From assembly GCA_949286525.1 (NCBI GenBank), contig CASECT010000113.1, forward strand, positions 1 to 45,348: a stretch of 45,348 nt of DNA. Reading direction: 5' to 3'. The position numbers were made by a program, and so were the translations under genes. Of this stretch, positions 31,603-41,046 are shown piece after piece; position 1 is the stretch's first letter, and the number at the start of each line of letters is the position of its first letter. Under the pieces are notes generated by a model. The model saw nothing but the letters and a program-made list of their open reading frames with translations, was not told the origin of the DNA and did no database searches. This stretch comes from an uncultured Eubacteriales bacterium. GTDB taxonomy: Bacteria; Bacillota; Clostridia; Lachnospirales; Lachnospiraceae.

Positions 31603-32421
31603 TCAGCGAATCGGATAGAGAACCGGCGAACGTTTCTCATAGACGGCATATTCGCGAAAACCGATCTCTGTCAGAAGTTCCGGGAGCAGATCGAAGCGCA
31701 GTCCAACATGCTCCGGCTTGTGGGCATCGGCGCCGATGGTAATCAGGCGTCCGCCCAGTTCATAGTAGCGCTTCAGGATGGACAGGGATGGGTTGGGCTG
31801 GGTAAGACCGCAGCGGTATGCGCCGCTGTTTATTTCCAATGCCTTGTCGCGGCGGATCAGTTCCATTAAAATCGCGTCCACGATATCGCTGTAATTTCGG
31901 TAGGTATCCTCCGGGTTCTCGGAATCCTCCGAGGGGCCGTAACGGAAGACATAATCCAGATGGCCGTAGCTGTCGAAACCGTCGAAGGCTTCTATATTTT
32001 CCAGTATCGACTCATAGTATTCCCGGTAAGCCTCATGACAGGGGCGATCCTCGAAATAGGAGGGATAGTAGGGATCCTTTCCATGAACCACATGGGAGGA
32101 GCCGATGACAAAATCAAAGGGGCAGGATTCCAGAAGCTTTCGATGCCTTCCGGCCAGATGGGGCTGCAGCCCCAGTTCCAGTCCAAGATGGATGTGAAAA
32201 TCTTTCGTATTAAAGTTTGCCTGCAGCTGCGCGATGCGCTGCAGGTATTCTTCTATATTCAGGTCAAACAGCCCTGGAGTTTCCAGGTAGTCCCAGTCCA
32301 GATGATCCGTAAAGGTAATACCGGGAAGATGCTTTTCCATGGCTGTGTCCGCCATCTCCTCCGGCGGCGTATGGGCGTCCCCGGAGAAGGAAGAGTGCAT
32401 GTGCGCGTCCCATAATGTCAT
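31603..32421 (-). CDS. hisK: Histidinol-phosphatase, PHP family
   Basis: 272 residues. PHP-type phosphatase of the HisJ/HisK group, likely removing the phosphate from histidinol phosphate. Metal-binding motifs are visible in order: DAHMHSSFSGDA (5-16), FTDHLD, GLELG, SSHVVHGKD, GHLDYVFRYG and GADAH near the end. The start at 32421 is set by AAAGGAGG six bases upstream; an upstream in-frame ATG would add 15 unlikely residues. It stands alone between the converging mnmA and the diverging gapA, without other his genes, so the specific substrate is inferred and other phosphoesters are possible. Confidence 0.85.
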   Translation of the reverse strand: MTLWDAHMHSSFSGDAHTPPEEMADTAMEKHLPGITFTDHLDWDYLETPGLFDLNIEEYLQRIAQLQANFNTKDFHIHLGLELGLQPHLAGRHRKLLESCPFDFVIGSSHVVHGKDPYYPSYFEDRPCHEAYREYYESILENIEAFDGFDSYGHLDYVFRYGPSEDSENPEDTYRNYSDIVDAILMELIRRDKALEINSGAYRCGLTQPNPSLSILKRYYELGGRLITIGADAHKPEHVGLRFDLLPELLTEIGFREYAVYEKRSPVLYPIR

Positions 32422-32559
32422 TTTTCTGACCTCCTTTGATTTCAGAAATCCGTATATTTTCGGCATTTATTATAATCAGGGGAAAGTAGAAAGACAAGAC
32501 GTTTTTTCATGGAATGTTAGGGAAGCGTGAAATTAAGTGAAAAATTTATCAAACTTTGA

Positions 32560-32596
32560 TATAATGCTTGAAATATGGGAAAAAATTGGGTAAAAT
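32560..32596 (+). promoter_or_regulatory. Two overlapping gapA promoters
   Basis: The stronger pair is TTGAAA (32568-32573) and TAAAAT (32591-32596) with exactly 17 bases between. A second perfect -10, TATAAT (32560-32565), lies upstream with only a weak -35. Two start points, near 32572 and 32603, are therefore likely. Confidence 0.68.
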
Positions 32597-32604
32597 AAAT
32601 GCAG

Positions 32605-32624
32605 TTTGGGAAGCTTATCCCAAA
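32605..32624 (+). promoter_or_regulatory. Hairpin at the 5' end of the gapA leader
   Basis: TTTGGGA (32605-32611) and TCCCAAA (32618-32624) form a perfect seven-pair stem with a six-base loop. It would be at the very 5' end of a transcript starting near 32603, and ends some 18 bases before the AGGAGG of gapA. It may protect the mRNA from 5' decay or be a protein-binding operator. Confidence 0.6.
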
Positions 32625-32656
32625 AGATTATTATTAAATCTTAGGAGGAATTTAGA

Positions 32657-33658
32657 ATGGCAGTAAGAGTAGCGATCAATGGATTCGGCCGTATCGGTCG
32701 TCTTGCTTTCAGACAGATGTTTGGAGCAGAGGGATATGAAGTAGTTGCAATCAACGACCTGACAAGCCCGAAGATGCTGGCACACCTGTTGAAGTATGAT
32801 TCTTCTCAGGGTAAATATGCTCTGGCAGACAAGGTTTCCGCAGGCGAGGATTCCATTACGGTTGACGGCAAGGAGATCAAGATCTACGCATTCCCGGATG
32901 CAAACAACTGCCCGTGGGGAGAGTTGAAGGTAGACGTTGTTCTGGAGTGTTCCGGATTCTATACAAGCAAGGCTAAGGCACAGGCTCACATCAACGCCGG
33001 CGCCCGCAAGGTTGTTATTTCCGCTCCGGCTGGAAACGACCTGCCCACCATCGTTTACAATGTAAACCACACCACACTGAAGCCGGAGGATACCATCATC
33101 TCCGCAGCTTCCTGCACCACGAACTGCCTTGCACCGATGGCAAAGGCACTGAATGATTTCGCAGGCATCAAGTCCGGAATCATGAGCACCATTCATTCTT
33201 ACACCGGCGACCAGATGACTCTGGACGGACCCCAGAGAAAGGGCGATCTGAGAAGATCCCGTGCAGCCGCAGTGAACATCGTTCCCAACTCCACCGGAGC
33301 AGCTAAGGCAATCGGCCTGGTTATCCCGGAGCTGAACGGCAAGCTGATCGGTTCCGCACAGCGTGTTCCCTGCCCCACCGGTTCTACCACGATCCTGGTA
33401 GCAGAGGTTGAGAAGGATGTAACCGTTGAGGAGATCAACGCAGCAATGAAGGCAGCATCCAACGAGTCCTTCGGATACAACGAGGATGAGATCGTATCCT
33501 CCGATATCATCGGAAGCACCTACGGCTCCATCTTCGACGCAACTCAGACCATGGTTGGAGCAAACAATCTGGTACAGGTTGTTTCCTGGTATGACAATGA
33601 GAACAGCTATACTTCTCAGATGGTTCGTACCATCAAATACTTCTCTGAGCTTGCATAA
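32657..33658 (+). CDS. gapA: Glyceraldehyde-3-phosphate dehydrogenase
   Basis: 333 residues, normal length. It oxidises glyceraldehyde 3-phosphate to 1,3-bisphosphoglycerate, the first energy step of glycolysis. The NAD-binding start [16 protein letters not shown], the nucleophile Cys153 ([12 protein letters not shown]) and its partner His180 are present. The Asp34 in INDLT (31-35) points to NAD rather than NADP. AGGAGG lies eight bases before the ATG. The codon use is strongly selected (GCA, GTT and AAC rich), fitting a highly expressed gene. It is cut off from pgk by a strong terminator, so gapA can be made in excess. Confidence 0.98.
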   Translation: MAVRVAINGFGRIGRLAFRQMFGAEGYEVVAINDLTSPKMLAHLLKYDSSQGKYALADKVSAGEDSITVDGKEIKIYAFPDANNCPWGELKVDVVLECSGFYTSKAKAQAHINAGARKVVISAPAGNDLPTIVYNVNHTTLKPEDTIISAASCTTNCLAPMAKALNDFAGIKSGIMSTIHSYTGDQMTLDGPQRKGDLRRSRAAAVNIVPNSTGAAKAIGLVIPELNGKLIGSAQRVPCPTGSTTILVAEVEKDVTVEEINAAMKAASNESFGYNEDEIVSSDIIGSTYGSIFDATQTMVGANNLVQVVSWYDNENSYTSQMVRTIKYFSELA

Positions 33659-33673
33659 GCAGTGACTCAAAAG

Positions 33674-33703
33674 GGTCCGGTCGGAAAGGACCGGACCTTT
33701 TTT
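33674..33703 (+). terminator. Terminator between gapA and pgk
   Basis: GGTCCGGTC (33674-33682) pairs with GACCGGACC (33689-33697), nine pairs, followed by six T (33698-33703). No separate pgk promoter is evident in the 30 bases that follow, so pgk probably depends on read-through. Confidence 0.88.
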
Positions 33704-33733
33704 AATGAAAATATGAATTACGGAGGTTTTCTC

Positions 33734-34942
33734 ATGGAATTGAACAAAAAGACGATTGATGACATCAATGTCAAAGGAAAACGCGTTCTCTGCAGATGTG
33801 ACTTCAATGTTCCGTTAAAGGACGGTAAGATCACGGATGAGAACCGTCTGGTGGCGGCGCTTCCCACCATCAAGAAACTGATCGCTGACGGCGGAAAGGT
33901 TATTCTCTGCTCTCACCTCGGCAAGCCCAAGGGAGAGCCGAAGCCGGAGCTGTCCCTGGCTCCCGTGGCAAAGAGACTTTCCGAGCTTCTCGGACAGGAA
34001 GTGAAATTTGCCGCTGATCCCGAAGTGGTTGGCCCCAACGCAAAAGCTGCTGTTGCGGAGATGAAGGACGGGGATGTCATTCTTCTGGAGAACACCCGCT
34101 ATCGTGCGGAGGAGACCAAGAATGGAGAGGCGTTCTCCAAGGATCTGGCTTCCATCTGCGATGTGTTTGTAAATGACGCTTTCGGTACCGCCCACAGAGC
34201 ACATTGCTCAAACGTCGGTGTCGCACAGCTGGTGGATACCGCGGTGGTTGGTTATCTGATGCAGAAGGAGATCGCGTTCCTCGGTAATGCGGTGGAGAAT
34301 CCCGAGAGACCATTTGTGGCGATTCTTGGCGGCGCGAAGGTTGCGGATAAGCTGAATGTGATCAACAACCTGCTGGAGAAATGCGATACGCTGATTATCG
34401 GCGGCGGTATGGCATATACTTTCCTGAAGGCCCAGGGATATGAGATCGGAAAATCTCTTGTGGATGACGAGAAGATCGATTACTGCAAGGAGATGATGGA
34501 CAAGGCGAAGAAACTTGGTAAGAAGCTTCTGCTTCCGGTTGATTCCGTTACCATCAGCGATTTCCCGAACCCCATTGACGCTCCCGTGGATGTGGAAGTG
34601 TACAGTGTTGAGGAGATGCCCGCGGACAGAGAGGGATGCGATATCGGACCGAAGACCGCGGAGATGTTCGCGGACGCTGTCAAGACCGCAAAGACCGTTG
34701 TATGGAACGGACCGATGGGCGTGTTTGAGAACCCGACACTGGCGGCAGGTACTCTCGCAGTAGCGAAGGCTCTGGCAGAGACCGATGCCATCACGATTAT
34801 CGGCGGCGGAGATTCCGCAGCAGCGGTAAATCAGATGGGTTACGGCGACAAGATGAGCCATATTTCCACCGGTGGCGGCGCTTCCCTGGAATTCCTGGAA
34901 GGCAAGGAGCTCCCGGGTGTGGCTGCGGCGAACGACAAGTAA
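33734..34942 (+). CDS. pgk: Phosphoglycerate kinase
   Basis: 402 residues. It passes phosphate from 1,3-bisphosphoglycerate to ADP. Visible motifs are [43 protein letters not shown] and GGGDSAAAV, in the usual order. The start at 33734 is set by CGGAGG seven bases upstream; a longer open frame begins inside the gapA terminator and is not used. It is followed by tpiA after 15 bases, giving a pgk-tpiA transcript. Confidence 0.98.
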   Translation: MELNKKTIDDINVKGKRVLCRCDFNVPLKDGKITDENRLVAALPTIKKLIADGGKVILCSHLGKPKGEPKPELSLAPVAKRLSELLGQEVKFAADPEVVGPNAKAAVAEMKDGDVILLENTRYRAEETKNGEAFSKDLASICDVFVNDAFGTAHRAHCSNVGVAQLVDTAVVGYLMQKEIAFLGNAVENPERPFVAILGGAKVADKLNVINNLLEKCDTLIIGGGMAYTFLKAQGYEIGKSLVDDEKIDYCKEMMDKAKKLGKKLLLPVDSVTISDFPNPIDAPVDVEVYSVEEMPADREGCDIGPKTAEMFADAVKTAKTVVWNGPMGVFENPTLAAGTLAVAKALAETDAITIIGGGDSAAAVNQMGYGDKMSHISTGGGASLEFLEGKELPGVAAANDK

Positions 34943-34957
34943 GAAGGAGAAACCATT

Positions 34958-35707
34958 ATGGCAAGAAGAAAGATTATCGCGGGCAACTGGAAGATGAACA
35001 AGACTCCCAGTGAGGCAGTTGCCCTGATCAATGAGTTAAAGCCTCTCGTGGCGAACGATGAGGTGGATGTGGTATTTTGTGTACCGGCCATCGACATTAT
35101 CCCGGCAGTGGAAGCTGTGAAGGGAACCAACATCGCCATCGGAGCGGAGAATATGTATTTTGAGGAGAGCGGCGCTTACACCGGAGAGATCGCTCCGAAC
35201 ATGCTGACGGACGCCGGCGTCTCCTATGTGGTTTTAGGACATTCCGAGCGGAGAGAGTATTTCGCTGAGACGGACGAGACTGTGAACAAGAAAGTGCTCA
35301 AGGCTTTCGAGCACGGCATTACGCCGATCATCTGCTGTGGCGAGACCCTGACCCAGAGAAAGCAGGGGATTTACATTGACTGGATCCGTATGCAGATCAA
35401 GATCGCGTTCCAGAATGTGACCGCGGATCAGGCAAAGAAGGCAGTCATCGCTTACGAGCCGATCTGGGCGATCGGAACCGGCGAGACAGCTACCGCGGAC
35501 CAGGCGGAGGAAGTATGCGGCGCCATCAGAAGCTGCATCGGCGAGATTTACGACGATGCTACGGCGCAGGAGATCCGTATTCAGTACGGCGGCTCCGTAA
35601 ATGCCGGCAACGCGGCGGAACTGTTCGCAAAGCCCGACATCGACGGCGGCCTGGTGGGCGGCGCGTCCCTGAAGGCTGACTTCGGAAAGATTGTAAATTA
35701 CAAATAA
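34958..35707 (+). CDS. tpiA: Triosephosphate isomerase
   Basis: 249 residues, the usual size. It interconverts dihydroxyacetone phosphate and glyceraldehyde 3-phosphate. Lys13 (GNWKMNKT), His95 (LGHSERR) and Glu167 ([11 protein letters not shown]) are the catalytic residues, and YGGSVNAGN forms the phosphate loop. AGAAGGAG precedes the ATG by eight bases. A very strong terminator follows 40 bases after the stop. Confidence 0.98.
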   Translation: MARRKIIAGNWKMNKTPSEAVALINELKPLVANDEVDVVFCVPAIDIIPAVEAVKGTNIAIGAENMYFEESGAYTGEIAPNMLTDAGVSYVVLGHSERREYFAETDETVNKKVLKAFEHGITPIICCGETLTQRKQGIYIDWIRMQIKIAFQNVTADQAKKAVIAYEPIWAIGTGETATADQAEEVCGAIRSCIGEIYDDATAQEIRIQYGGSVNAGNAAELFAKPDIDGGLVGGASLKADFGKIVNYK

Positions 35708-35748
35708 GAAAAAGTGACAGGAATTCTCAGCAGAGGATTTCGATCCGG

Positions 35749-35787
35749 CTGCCCGGCAGAGTGAGGTTGCTCTGCCGGGCAGTTTTT
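35749..35787 (+). terminator. Very strong terminator after tpiA
   Basis: CTGCCCGGCAGAG (35749-35761) pairs perfectly over 13 bases with CTCTGCCGGGCAG (35770-35782), followed by TTTTT. It separates the glycolytic genes upstream from the SEL1 lipoprotein gene. Confidence 0.93.
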
Positions 35788-35793
35788 CATATC

Positions 35794-35822
35794 TTTTCAA
35801 TTTTGAGAAAGTATGCTATACT
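35794..35822 (+). promoter_or_regulatory. Promoter of the SEL1 lipoprotein gene
   Basis: TTTTCA (35794-35799) and TATACT (35817-35822) are 17 bases apart, with TGC just before the -10, which makes it an extended -10 type. The leader is about 28 bases. Confidence 0.62.
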
Positions 35823-35855
35823 AACCACGCAGTTTTCAAGATGCGGAGGAACATG

Positions 35856-36992
35856 ATGAGACGAATCATTCAGAGTATATTGCTGACGGTGGCGGCACTG
35901 TTCCTGGTGGGCTGCGGATCGCAGCAGGAGCAGGCGCAGCCTCAGGAGGAGGACAACCAGGCAGAGGAAGTGGTCAACTATAGCGAGCTCTCCATCGATG
36001 AGCTGGAGGTGCTGGGTTACGACGGAGACGTGGAGGCGCAGTATCGCCTCGGACAGCTCTATGAGTATGGCTCAGATGATATCGATCAGGATTTTGATCT
36101 GGCGAGGGAGTGGTATGAGCGGGCGGCAAAGCAGGGAAACGCGGATGCGCTGACAGCGCTGGGATACTTTTACCTTAACGGCTGTGGTGTGGAGACATCC
36201 CTTGATCAGGCGGCGGATTATTTTCAGCAGGCCATATCTCTTGGGTCTACGGAGGCCAACGCCGGATTGGCCAGAGCCTGTCTGAACGGATACGGCGATC
36301 CGGCCCAACAGGGACAGATGGCCTTTTCCTATGCTTCTGTTTCGGAGCAGGCGGGAGATCTGGACGGTATCTGTCTGATGGGATATCTCTATGAGCAGGG
36401 GATCGGCTGCGGGCAGAATTACGAGCAGGCGATTGAATATTATCAGCGGGTTCTCGAGACAGAGGAGCCGGAATTGACGGACGAGTATGCCTGGAACGAG
36501 GCCGCTACGCGGCTCGGTATTATGTATATCGAGGGGAATGGTGTGGAGACGGATGAGAGACAGGCTTTATCCTATTTTGAAATGGCAGCCGACAGAGGTT
36601 ATCGGATGGCCCAGTATTCGGTGGGTGTGATCTATGAGAATGGCTATGGCGTGGATGTGGATTACGGCGAGGCCATGCGCTGGTATCAGCTGGCGGCAGA
36701 TCAGGGTTATGCTCCGGCTTTAAATCAGATCGGATATCTGTACTTTAACGGGTATGGTGTGGATGTGGACTATGAGGAGGCAGCCTACTATCAGAAACTG
36801 TCCGCTATGTACGGATATGGTCCCGCGCAGTTGAATCTCGGATATCTTTACGAATACGGATACGGTGTGGAGCAGGACTATTCCGTGGCCATGGCTTACT
36901 ACCAGATGGCGGCGGACCAGGGAATGGAGGGAGCCCAGGAGGCGCTCTCCCGCGTCGCTGTAGAGATACAGGAATCTGCCCAGGCAGGTTAA
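35856..36992 (+). CDS. Lipoprotein with SEL1-like repeats
   Basis: 378 residues. The N-terminus is a lipoprotein signal (RRIIQSILLTVAALFLVGC), with LVGC as the lipobox, so the protein should be anchored outside the membrane by a lipid on that cysteine. An acidic, Gln/Glu-rich linker follows, then about eight SEL1/TPR-like units of near 36 residues with the pattern AxxYYQxAADQG and LGYLYEYGYGVEQDY. Such helical repeats bind other proteins. The last units are unusually rich in tyrosine and in YGVDVDY. ATG at 35856 has GGAGG six bases upstream; the ATG at 35853 is a close alternative. It has its own promoter and is set between tpiA and gpmI. No function is known. Confidence 0.9.
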   Translation: MRRIIQSILLTVAALFLVGCGSQQEQAQPQEEDNQAEEVVNYSELSIDELEVLGYDGDVEAQYRLGQLYEYGSDDIDQDFDLAREWYERAAKQGNADALTALGYFYLNGCGVETSLDQAADYFQQAISLGSTEANAGLARACLNGYGDPAQQGQMAFSYASVSEQAGDLDGICLMGYLYEQGIGCGQNYEQAIEYYQRVLETEEPELTDEYAWNEAATRLGIMYIEGNGVETDERQALSYFEMAADRGYRMAQYSVGVIYENGYGVDVDYGEAMRWYQLAADQGYAPALNQIGYLYFNGYGVDVDYEEAAYYQKLSAMYGYGPAQLNLGYLYEYGYGVEQDYSVAMAYYQMAADQGMEGAQEALSRVAVEIQESAQAG

Positions 36993-37032
36993 GGGCAAGT
37001 CCCGGGTGCAACAGAGGAAACAGGGGCGCTCC

Positions 37033-37062
37033 TTGAGCACAGCCCTTTGTTATAAATATTAA
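37033..37062 (+). promoter_or_regulatory. Possible promoter of gpmI
   Basis: TTGAGC (37033-37038) and TATTAA (37057-37062) are 18 bases apart, with an overlapping TATAAA. It lies about 44 bases before gpmI. No terminator stands between the SEL1 gene and this site, so gpmI may also be read from upstream. Confidence 0.4.
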
Positions 37063-37105
37063 TTGGTGTCCGAAGATCAATGGGATGCCGGGAAAGGAAA
37101 AAGAT

Positions 37106-38647
37106 ATGAGCAAAAAACCAACAGTTTTGATGATCCTGGACGGATTTGGCTTAAATGAAAAGCATGAGGCGAACGCAGTTTACGAGGCAAAAACCCCGAA
37201 TATTGACGGGCTGATGAAGGAATATCCTTTTGTGAAGGGATATGCCAGCGGCCTGTCAGTAGGACTGCCGGATGGCCAGATGGGAAATTCCGAAGTCGGC
37301 CACATGAACATGGGAGCAGGACGGATTGTATATCAGGAACTGACGAGAATTACCAAGGAGATCGAGGACGGAACCTTCTTTGAGAATCCGGTTCTGAAGG
37401 ATGCCATGGAGAAAGTGAAGGAGAACCATTCCGCTCTTCATATGTGGGGACTGCTCTCGGATGGTGGTGTGCACAGCCATATTACCCATCTGTACGGACT
37501 GCTGGAGATGGCCAAGAGAGAGGGACTGGACAAGGTGTATGTGCACTGCTTCCTGGATGGAAGAGATACGGCGCCTACCAGTGGAATTACTTATGTCAAG
37601 GCTCTGGAAGAAAAGATGACCGAGCTTGGCGTCGGAAAGATTGCCAGCCTCTCCGGGCGTTATTACGCTATGGACAGAGATAATCGCTGGGACCGTGTAC
37701 AGAAAGCCTATGATGTGCTGACCAAGGGCGAGGGCGAGCATGCGGACAGTGCAGTGGAGGCCATGCAGGCTTCCTATGACAAGGATGTGACGGATGAGTT
37801 TGTCGTCCCCACCGCTATTGTGGAAGATGGCAGGCCGGTGGCGACAGTTTCTGATAAGGACAGCGTGATTTTCTTCAACTTCCGTCCGGACAGGGCGCGG
37901 GAGATGACCAGAGCTTTCTGCGCGGATGCGTTTGACGGATTTGACAGGGGCGCGAGAAAGGACGTGACCTATGTGTGTTTTACCGAGTACGACGCCACGA
38001 TCCCGAACACAGAGATCGCTTTCAGGAAGGTGGAGCTCCACAATACCTTCGGAGAATATCTGGCTGCTCACGGAAAGACCCAGGCGAGAATCGCGGAGAC
38101 TGAGAAGTATGCCCATGTAACCTTCTTCTTCAACGGCGGCGTGGAGGAGCCGAATCCCGGGGAGGATCGTATCCTTGTGAAATCTCCGAAGGTTGCCACC
38201 TACGACCTGAAGCCGGAAATGAGTGCTTACGAAGTCTGTGACAGACTCTGTGAGGCCATTCGAGGCGGAAAATACGATGTGATTATCGTCAATTTCGCCA
38301 ACCCGGATATGGTAGGCCATACGGGAATTGAGGAGGCGGCCATCAAGGCGGTGGAAGCTGTGGACGAGTGCGTGGGACGCGCGGTGGAAGCCCTGAAGGA
38401 GATGGACGGCGTGATGTTCCTCTGCGCGGATCACGGAAATGCCGAGCAGCTGAAGGACTACACCACGGGAGCGCCCTTCACAGCCCATACGACCAATCCG
38501 GTTCCCTTTATCCTGATCAACGCGGATCCGGCATACGGCCTGAGAGAGGGCGGATGTCTTGCGGATATCGTACCCACCTTGCTGGAACTGATGGAAATGG
38601 AGCAGCCGAAGGAGATGACAGGCAAATCCCTGTTGATCCGTAAATAA
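37106..38647 (+). CDS. gpmI: 2,3-bisphosphoglycerate-independent phosphoglycerate mutase
   Basis: 513 residues, the usual length. It turns 3-phosphoglycerate into 2-phosphoglycerate with two manganese ions. Asp12 (LMILDGFG) and the phosphorylated Ser62 ([15 protein letters not shown]) are seen, as are the metal residues in [12 protein letters not shown] and [10 protein letters not shown] near the end. The chosen ATG at 37106 has GGAAAGGA upstream; an ATG seven codons earlier is less likely. purC follows after 25 bases, so this glycolytic gene probably leads the purine genes in one transcript. Confidence 0.97.
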   Translation: MSKKPTVLMILDGFGLNEKHEANAVYEAKTPNIDGLMKEYPFVKGYASGLSVGLPDGQMGNSEVGHMNMGAGRIVYQELTRITKEIEDGTFFENPVLKDAMEKVKENHSALHMWGLLSDGGVHSHITHLYGLLEMAKREGLDKVYVHCFLDGRDTAPTSGITYVKALEEKMTELGVGKIASLSGRYYAMDRDNRWDRVQKAYDVLTKGEGEHADSAVEAMQASYDKDVTDEFVVPTAIVEDGRPVATVSDKDSVIFFNFRPDRAREMTRAFCADAFDGFDRGARKDVTYVCFTEYDATIPNTEIAFRKVELHNTFGEYLAAHGKTQARIAETEKYAHVTFFFNGGVEEPNPGEDRILVKSPKVATYDLKPEMSAYEVCDRLCEAIRGGKYDVIIVNFANPDMVGHTGIEEAAIKAVEAVDECVGRAVEALKEMDGVMFLCADHGNAEQLKDYTTGAPFTAHTTNPVPFILINADPAYGLREGGCLADIVPTLLELMEMEQPKEMTGKSLLIRK

Positions 38648-38672
38648 AAAACCACAGAAAGAGGAGAACATT

Positions 38673-39545
38673 ATGCAGGAATTAAAACCGATGAAAGAGG
38701 GAAAAGTCAGGGAAGTATACGACAACGGAGACAGCATTATCATGGTAGCTACCGACCGTATTTCGGCCTTTGACGTGATTCTGAAGAACAAGATTGTGGA
38801 TAAGGGCGCTGTTCTGACGCAGATGTCCAAGTTCTGGTTTGATTACACCAGCGATATCGTTCCGAATCATATGATCTCTGTTGACACCAAGGATATGCCG
38901 GAGTTTTTTCAGACAGAGGACTACGAAGGTAAATGTATGCTGTGCAAAAAGCTGACGATGCTTCCGGTGGAGTGTATTGTCCGCGGTTATATTACCGGAA
39001 GCGGCTGGGAGAGCTATCAGAAGGACGGCACTGTCTGCGGTATCCGCCTTCCGGAAGGGCTGAAAGAGTCTGATAAGCTGCCGGAGCCGATTTATACGCC
39101 TACCACAAAGGCGGAGATCGGACTTCACGATGAACATATTACCTTCGAGGATACGGTAAAGATTCTTGAAAAACTGTATCCGGGTAAGGGGGAGGATTAC
39201 GCTTCCCAGATCCGTGACTGTACGCTGAAGCTCTACAGCAAGTGCGCGGATTATGCGAGAACAAAGGGCATTATCATCGCTGACACGAAGTTTGAGTTTG
39301 GTCTGGATGAGGACGGCAACGTGGTTCTGGCGGACGAGATGCTCACGCCGGACAGTTCCAGATTCTGGCCGGTAGAGGGGTACGAGCCCGGAAAGAGCCA
39401 GCCTTCGTTCGACAAGCAGTTTGTGAGAGACTGGCTGAAAGCAAATCCGGACAGTGATTATCTGCTTCCCCAGGATGTGATTGACAAGACGATCGCAAAA
39501 TACAAAGAGGCATATGAGATGATTACCGGAAAAGCTTTTGACTGA
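38673..39545 (+). CDS. purC: SAICAR synthetase
   Basis: 290 residues. It joins aspartate to CAIR in purine synthesis, using ATP. Motifs GKVREVYDNGD, ATDRISAFDV, PVECIVRGYITGSGW and DTKFEFGLDEDG are typical. The length is that of the longer, Ade1-like form, not the 240-residue form of Bacillus. AGAGGAG precedes the ATG. It is followed by purF (40 bases) and purB (12 bases), which together form a purine block behind gpmI. No purine riboswitch is present. Confidence 0.97.
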   Translation: MQELKPMKEGKVREVYDNGDSIIMVATDRISAFDVILKNKIVDKGAVLTQMSKFWFDYTSDIVPNHMISVDTKDMPEFFQTEDYEGKCMLCKKLTMLPVECIVRGYITGSGWESYQKDGTVCGIRLPEGLKESDKLPEPIYTPTTKAEIGLHDEHITFEDTVKILEKLYPGKGEDYASQIRDCTLKLYSKCADYARTKGIIIADTKFEFGLDEDGNVVLADEMLTPDSSRFWPVEGYEPGKSQPSFDKQFVRDWLKANPDSDYLLPQDVIDKTIAKYKEAYEMITGKAFD

Positions 39546-39585
39546 CTTTGACGGGCAAAATAGACGGAAAGAGAAAAGAAAAAAG

Positions 39586-41034
39586 ATGAGAGATTACAAG
39601 ACAGGGAAAAAGGCACCGCAGGAGGAGCTCCATGAGGAGTGCGGCGTCTTTGGCATGTATGATTTTTCGGGGGGAGATGTGGCTTCCTCCATCTACTATG
39701 GACTGTTTGCCCTTCAGCACAGAGGGCAGGAGAGCTGCGGTATCGCCGTCAGCAGAACGAACGGGCCGAAGGGGCAGGTATCCTCCTACAAGGGGATGGG
39801 ACTGGCTAATGAGGTTTTTACGGCTAAGGTGCTGGAGAATCTGCACGGGGACATCGGCGTGGGGCATGTGCGGTATTCCACAGCCGGGGAGTCCACCAGA
39901 GAGAATGCCCAGCCGTTGGTGTTGAATTACGCCAAGGGTACATTGGCTTTGGCCCACAACGGTAATCTGATCAACGCCAACGAGCTCCGGGAGGAGCTCT
40001 CCCAGACAGGGGCGATTTTTCAGACAACGATTGATTCTGAGACGATCGCCTATTTCATCGCCCGGGAGAGATTGAATACCGGGTCCGTGGAGGAGGCGGT
40101 GGCAAGAGCGGTACGGCGTTTGAAGGGCGCTTACTCTCTGGTTGTCATGAGCCCCCGTAAGCTGATCGCGGCCCGGGACCCCTACGGTTTTAAACCGTTA
40201 TGCATCGGAAAGCGGGAGAACACCTATGTGGTGGCATCGGAGACCTGCGCTCTGGATACCATCGGCGCCACTTTTATCCGGGATGTGCTTCCCGGAGAGA
40301 TTGTGACGATTTCCCCGGAGCTTGGGATTGTGTCCGACACATCCAATTGTCTGCCCCGGGAAAAGGAAGCCCGCTGTATTTTTGAGTACATTTATTTTGC
40401 CCGGCCGGACAGTTATTTTGATGGTGTCAGCGTCTATGACGCCAGATTTATGGCAGGAAAATTCCTGGCCCAGGACAGTCCGGTGGAGGCGGATCTGGTG
40501 GTCGGCGTGCCGGAGTCCGGAAATGTAGCCGCCATGGGATTCGCGGCGGAATCCGGCATCCCCTATGGGACTGCCTTTGTGAAGAACACCTATGTGGGCC
40601 GGACTTTTATAAAGCCCAAGCAGAGCAGCCGGGAATCCAGCGTGAGAGTAAAGCTGAACGCGCTTCGCAGTGTTGTGGCGGGAAAGCGTATTGTTATGAT
40701 TGACGACTCCATTGTCCGGGGAACGACCTCCGACCGGATTGTGGGAATGCTCAAGGAGGCCGGAGCGAAGGAAGTGCATGTTCGTATCAGTTCGCCGCCC
40801 TTTCTGTGGCCCTGCTATTTTGGCACGGATATTCCGGAGCGGGAGCAGCTGATTGCTTACGGGCGGACGGTGGAAGATATCCGAAAGATCATCGGAGCGG
40901 ATTCTCTGGGATATCTTTCTATTGAACATTTGGAGGAGATGTCCGGCGGGCTTCCTGTCTGCAAGGGATGTTTTAACGGATGTTATCCCATGGAACCGCC
41001 GAAGGAAGATATCAGAGGAAATTATGAGAGATAA
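39586..41034 (+). CDS. purF: Amidophosphoribosyltransferase with propeptide and Fe-S cluster ligands
   Basis: 482 residues. It makes phosphoribosylamine from PRPP and glutamine, the first purine step. The first 18 residues are a propeptide; cleavage would expose Cys19 (CGVFGMYD) as the N-terminal nucleophile of the class II glutaminase. Four cysteines for a 4Fe-4S cluster are visible: Cys264 (ARCIFEY), Cys410 (WPCYFG), Cys459 and Cys462 (VCKGC), as in the Bacillus enzyme. The PRPP loop is VMIDDSIVRGTTS. An in-frame TTG at 39538 would overlap purC, but has no ribosome-binding site; ATG at 39586 fits the propeptide. The cluster makes the enzyme oxygen-sensitive. Confidence 0.97.
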   Translation: MRDYKTGKKAPQEELHEECGVFGMYDFSGGDVASSIYYGLFALQHRGQESCGIAVSRTNGPKGQVSSYKGMGLANEVFTAKVLENLHGDIGVGHVRYSTAGESTRENAQPLVLNYAKGTLALAHNGNLINANELREELSQTGAIFQTTIDSETIAYFIARERLNTGSVEEAVARAVRRLKGAYSLVVMSPRKLIAARDPYGFKPLCIGKRENTYVVASETCALDTIGATFIRDVLPGEIVTISPELGIVSDTSNCLPREKEARCIFEYIYFARPDSYFDGVSVYDARFMAGKFLAQDSPVEADLVVGVPESGNVAAMGFAAESGIPYGTAFVKNTYVGRTFIKPKQSSRESSVRVKLNALRSVVAGKRIVMIDDSIVRGTTSDRIVGMLKEAGAKEVHVRISSPPFLWPCYFGTDIPEREQLIAYGRTVEDIRKIIGADSLGYLSIEHLEEMSGGLPVCKGCFNGCYPMEPPKEDIRGNYER

Positions 41035-41046
41035 AGGAGAGAAGCT

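Noticed and set aside
36040-36950. Short direct repeats in the DNA that might suggest a CRISPR or satellite array
   Set aside because: The periodicity is about 108 bases and in frame, and it encodes SEL1 units; there are no identical repeats or spacers.
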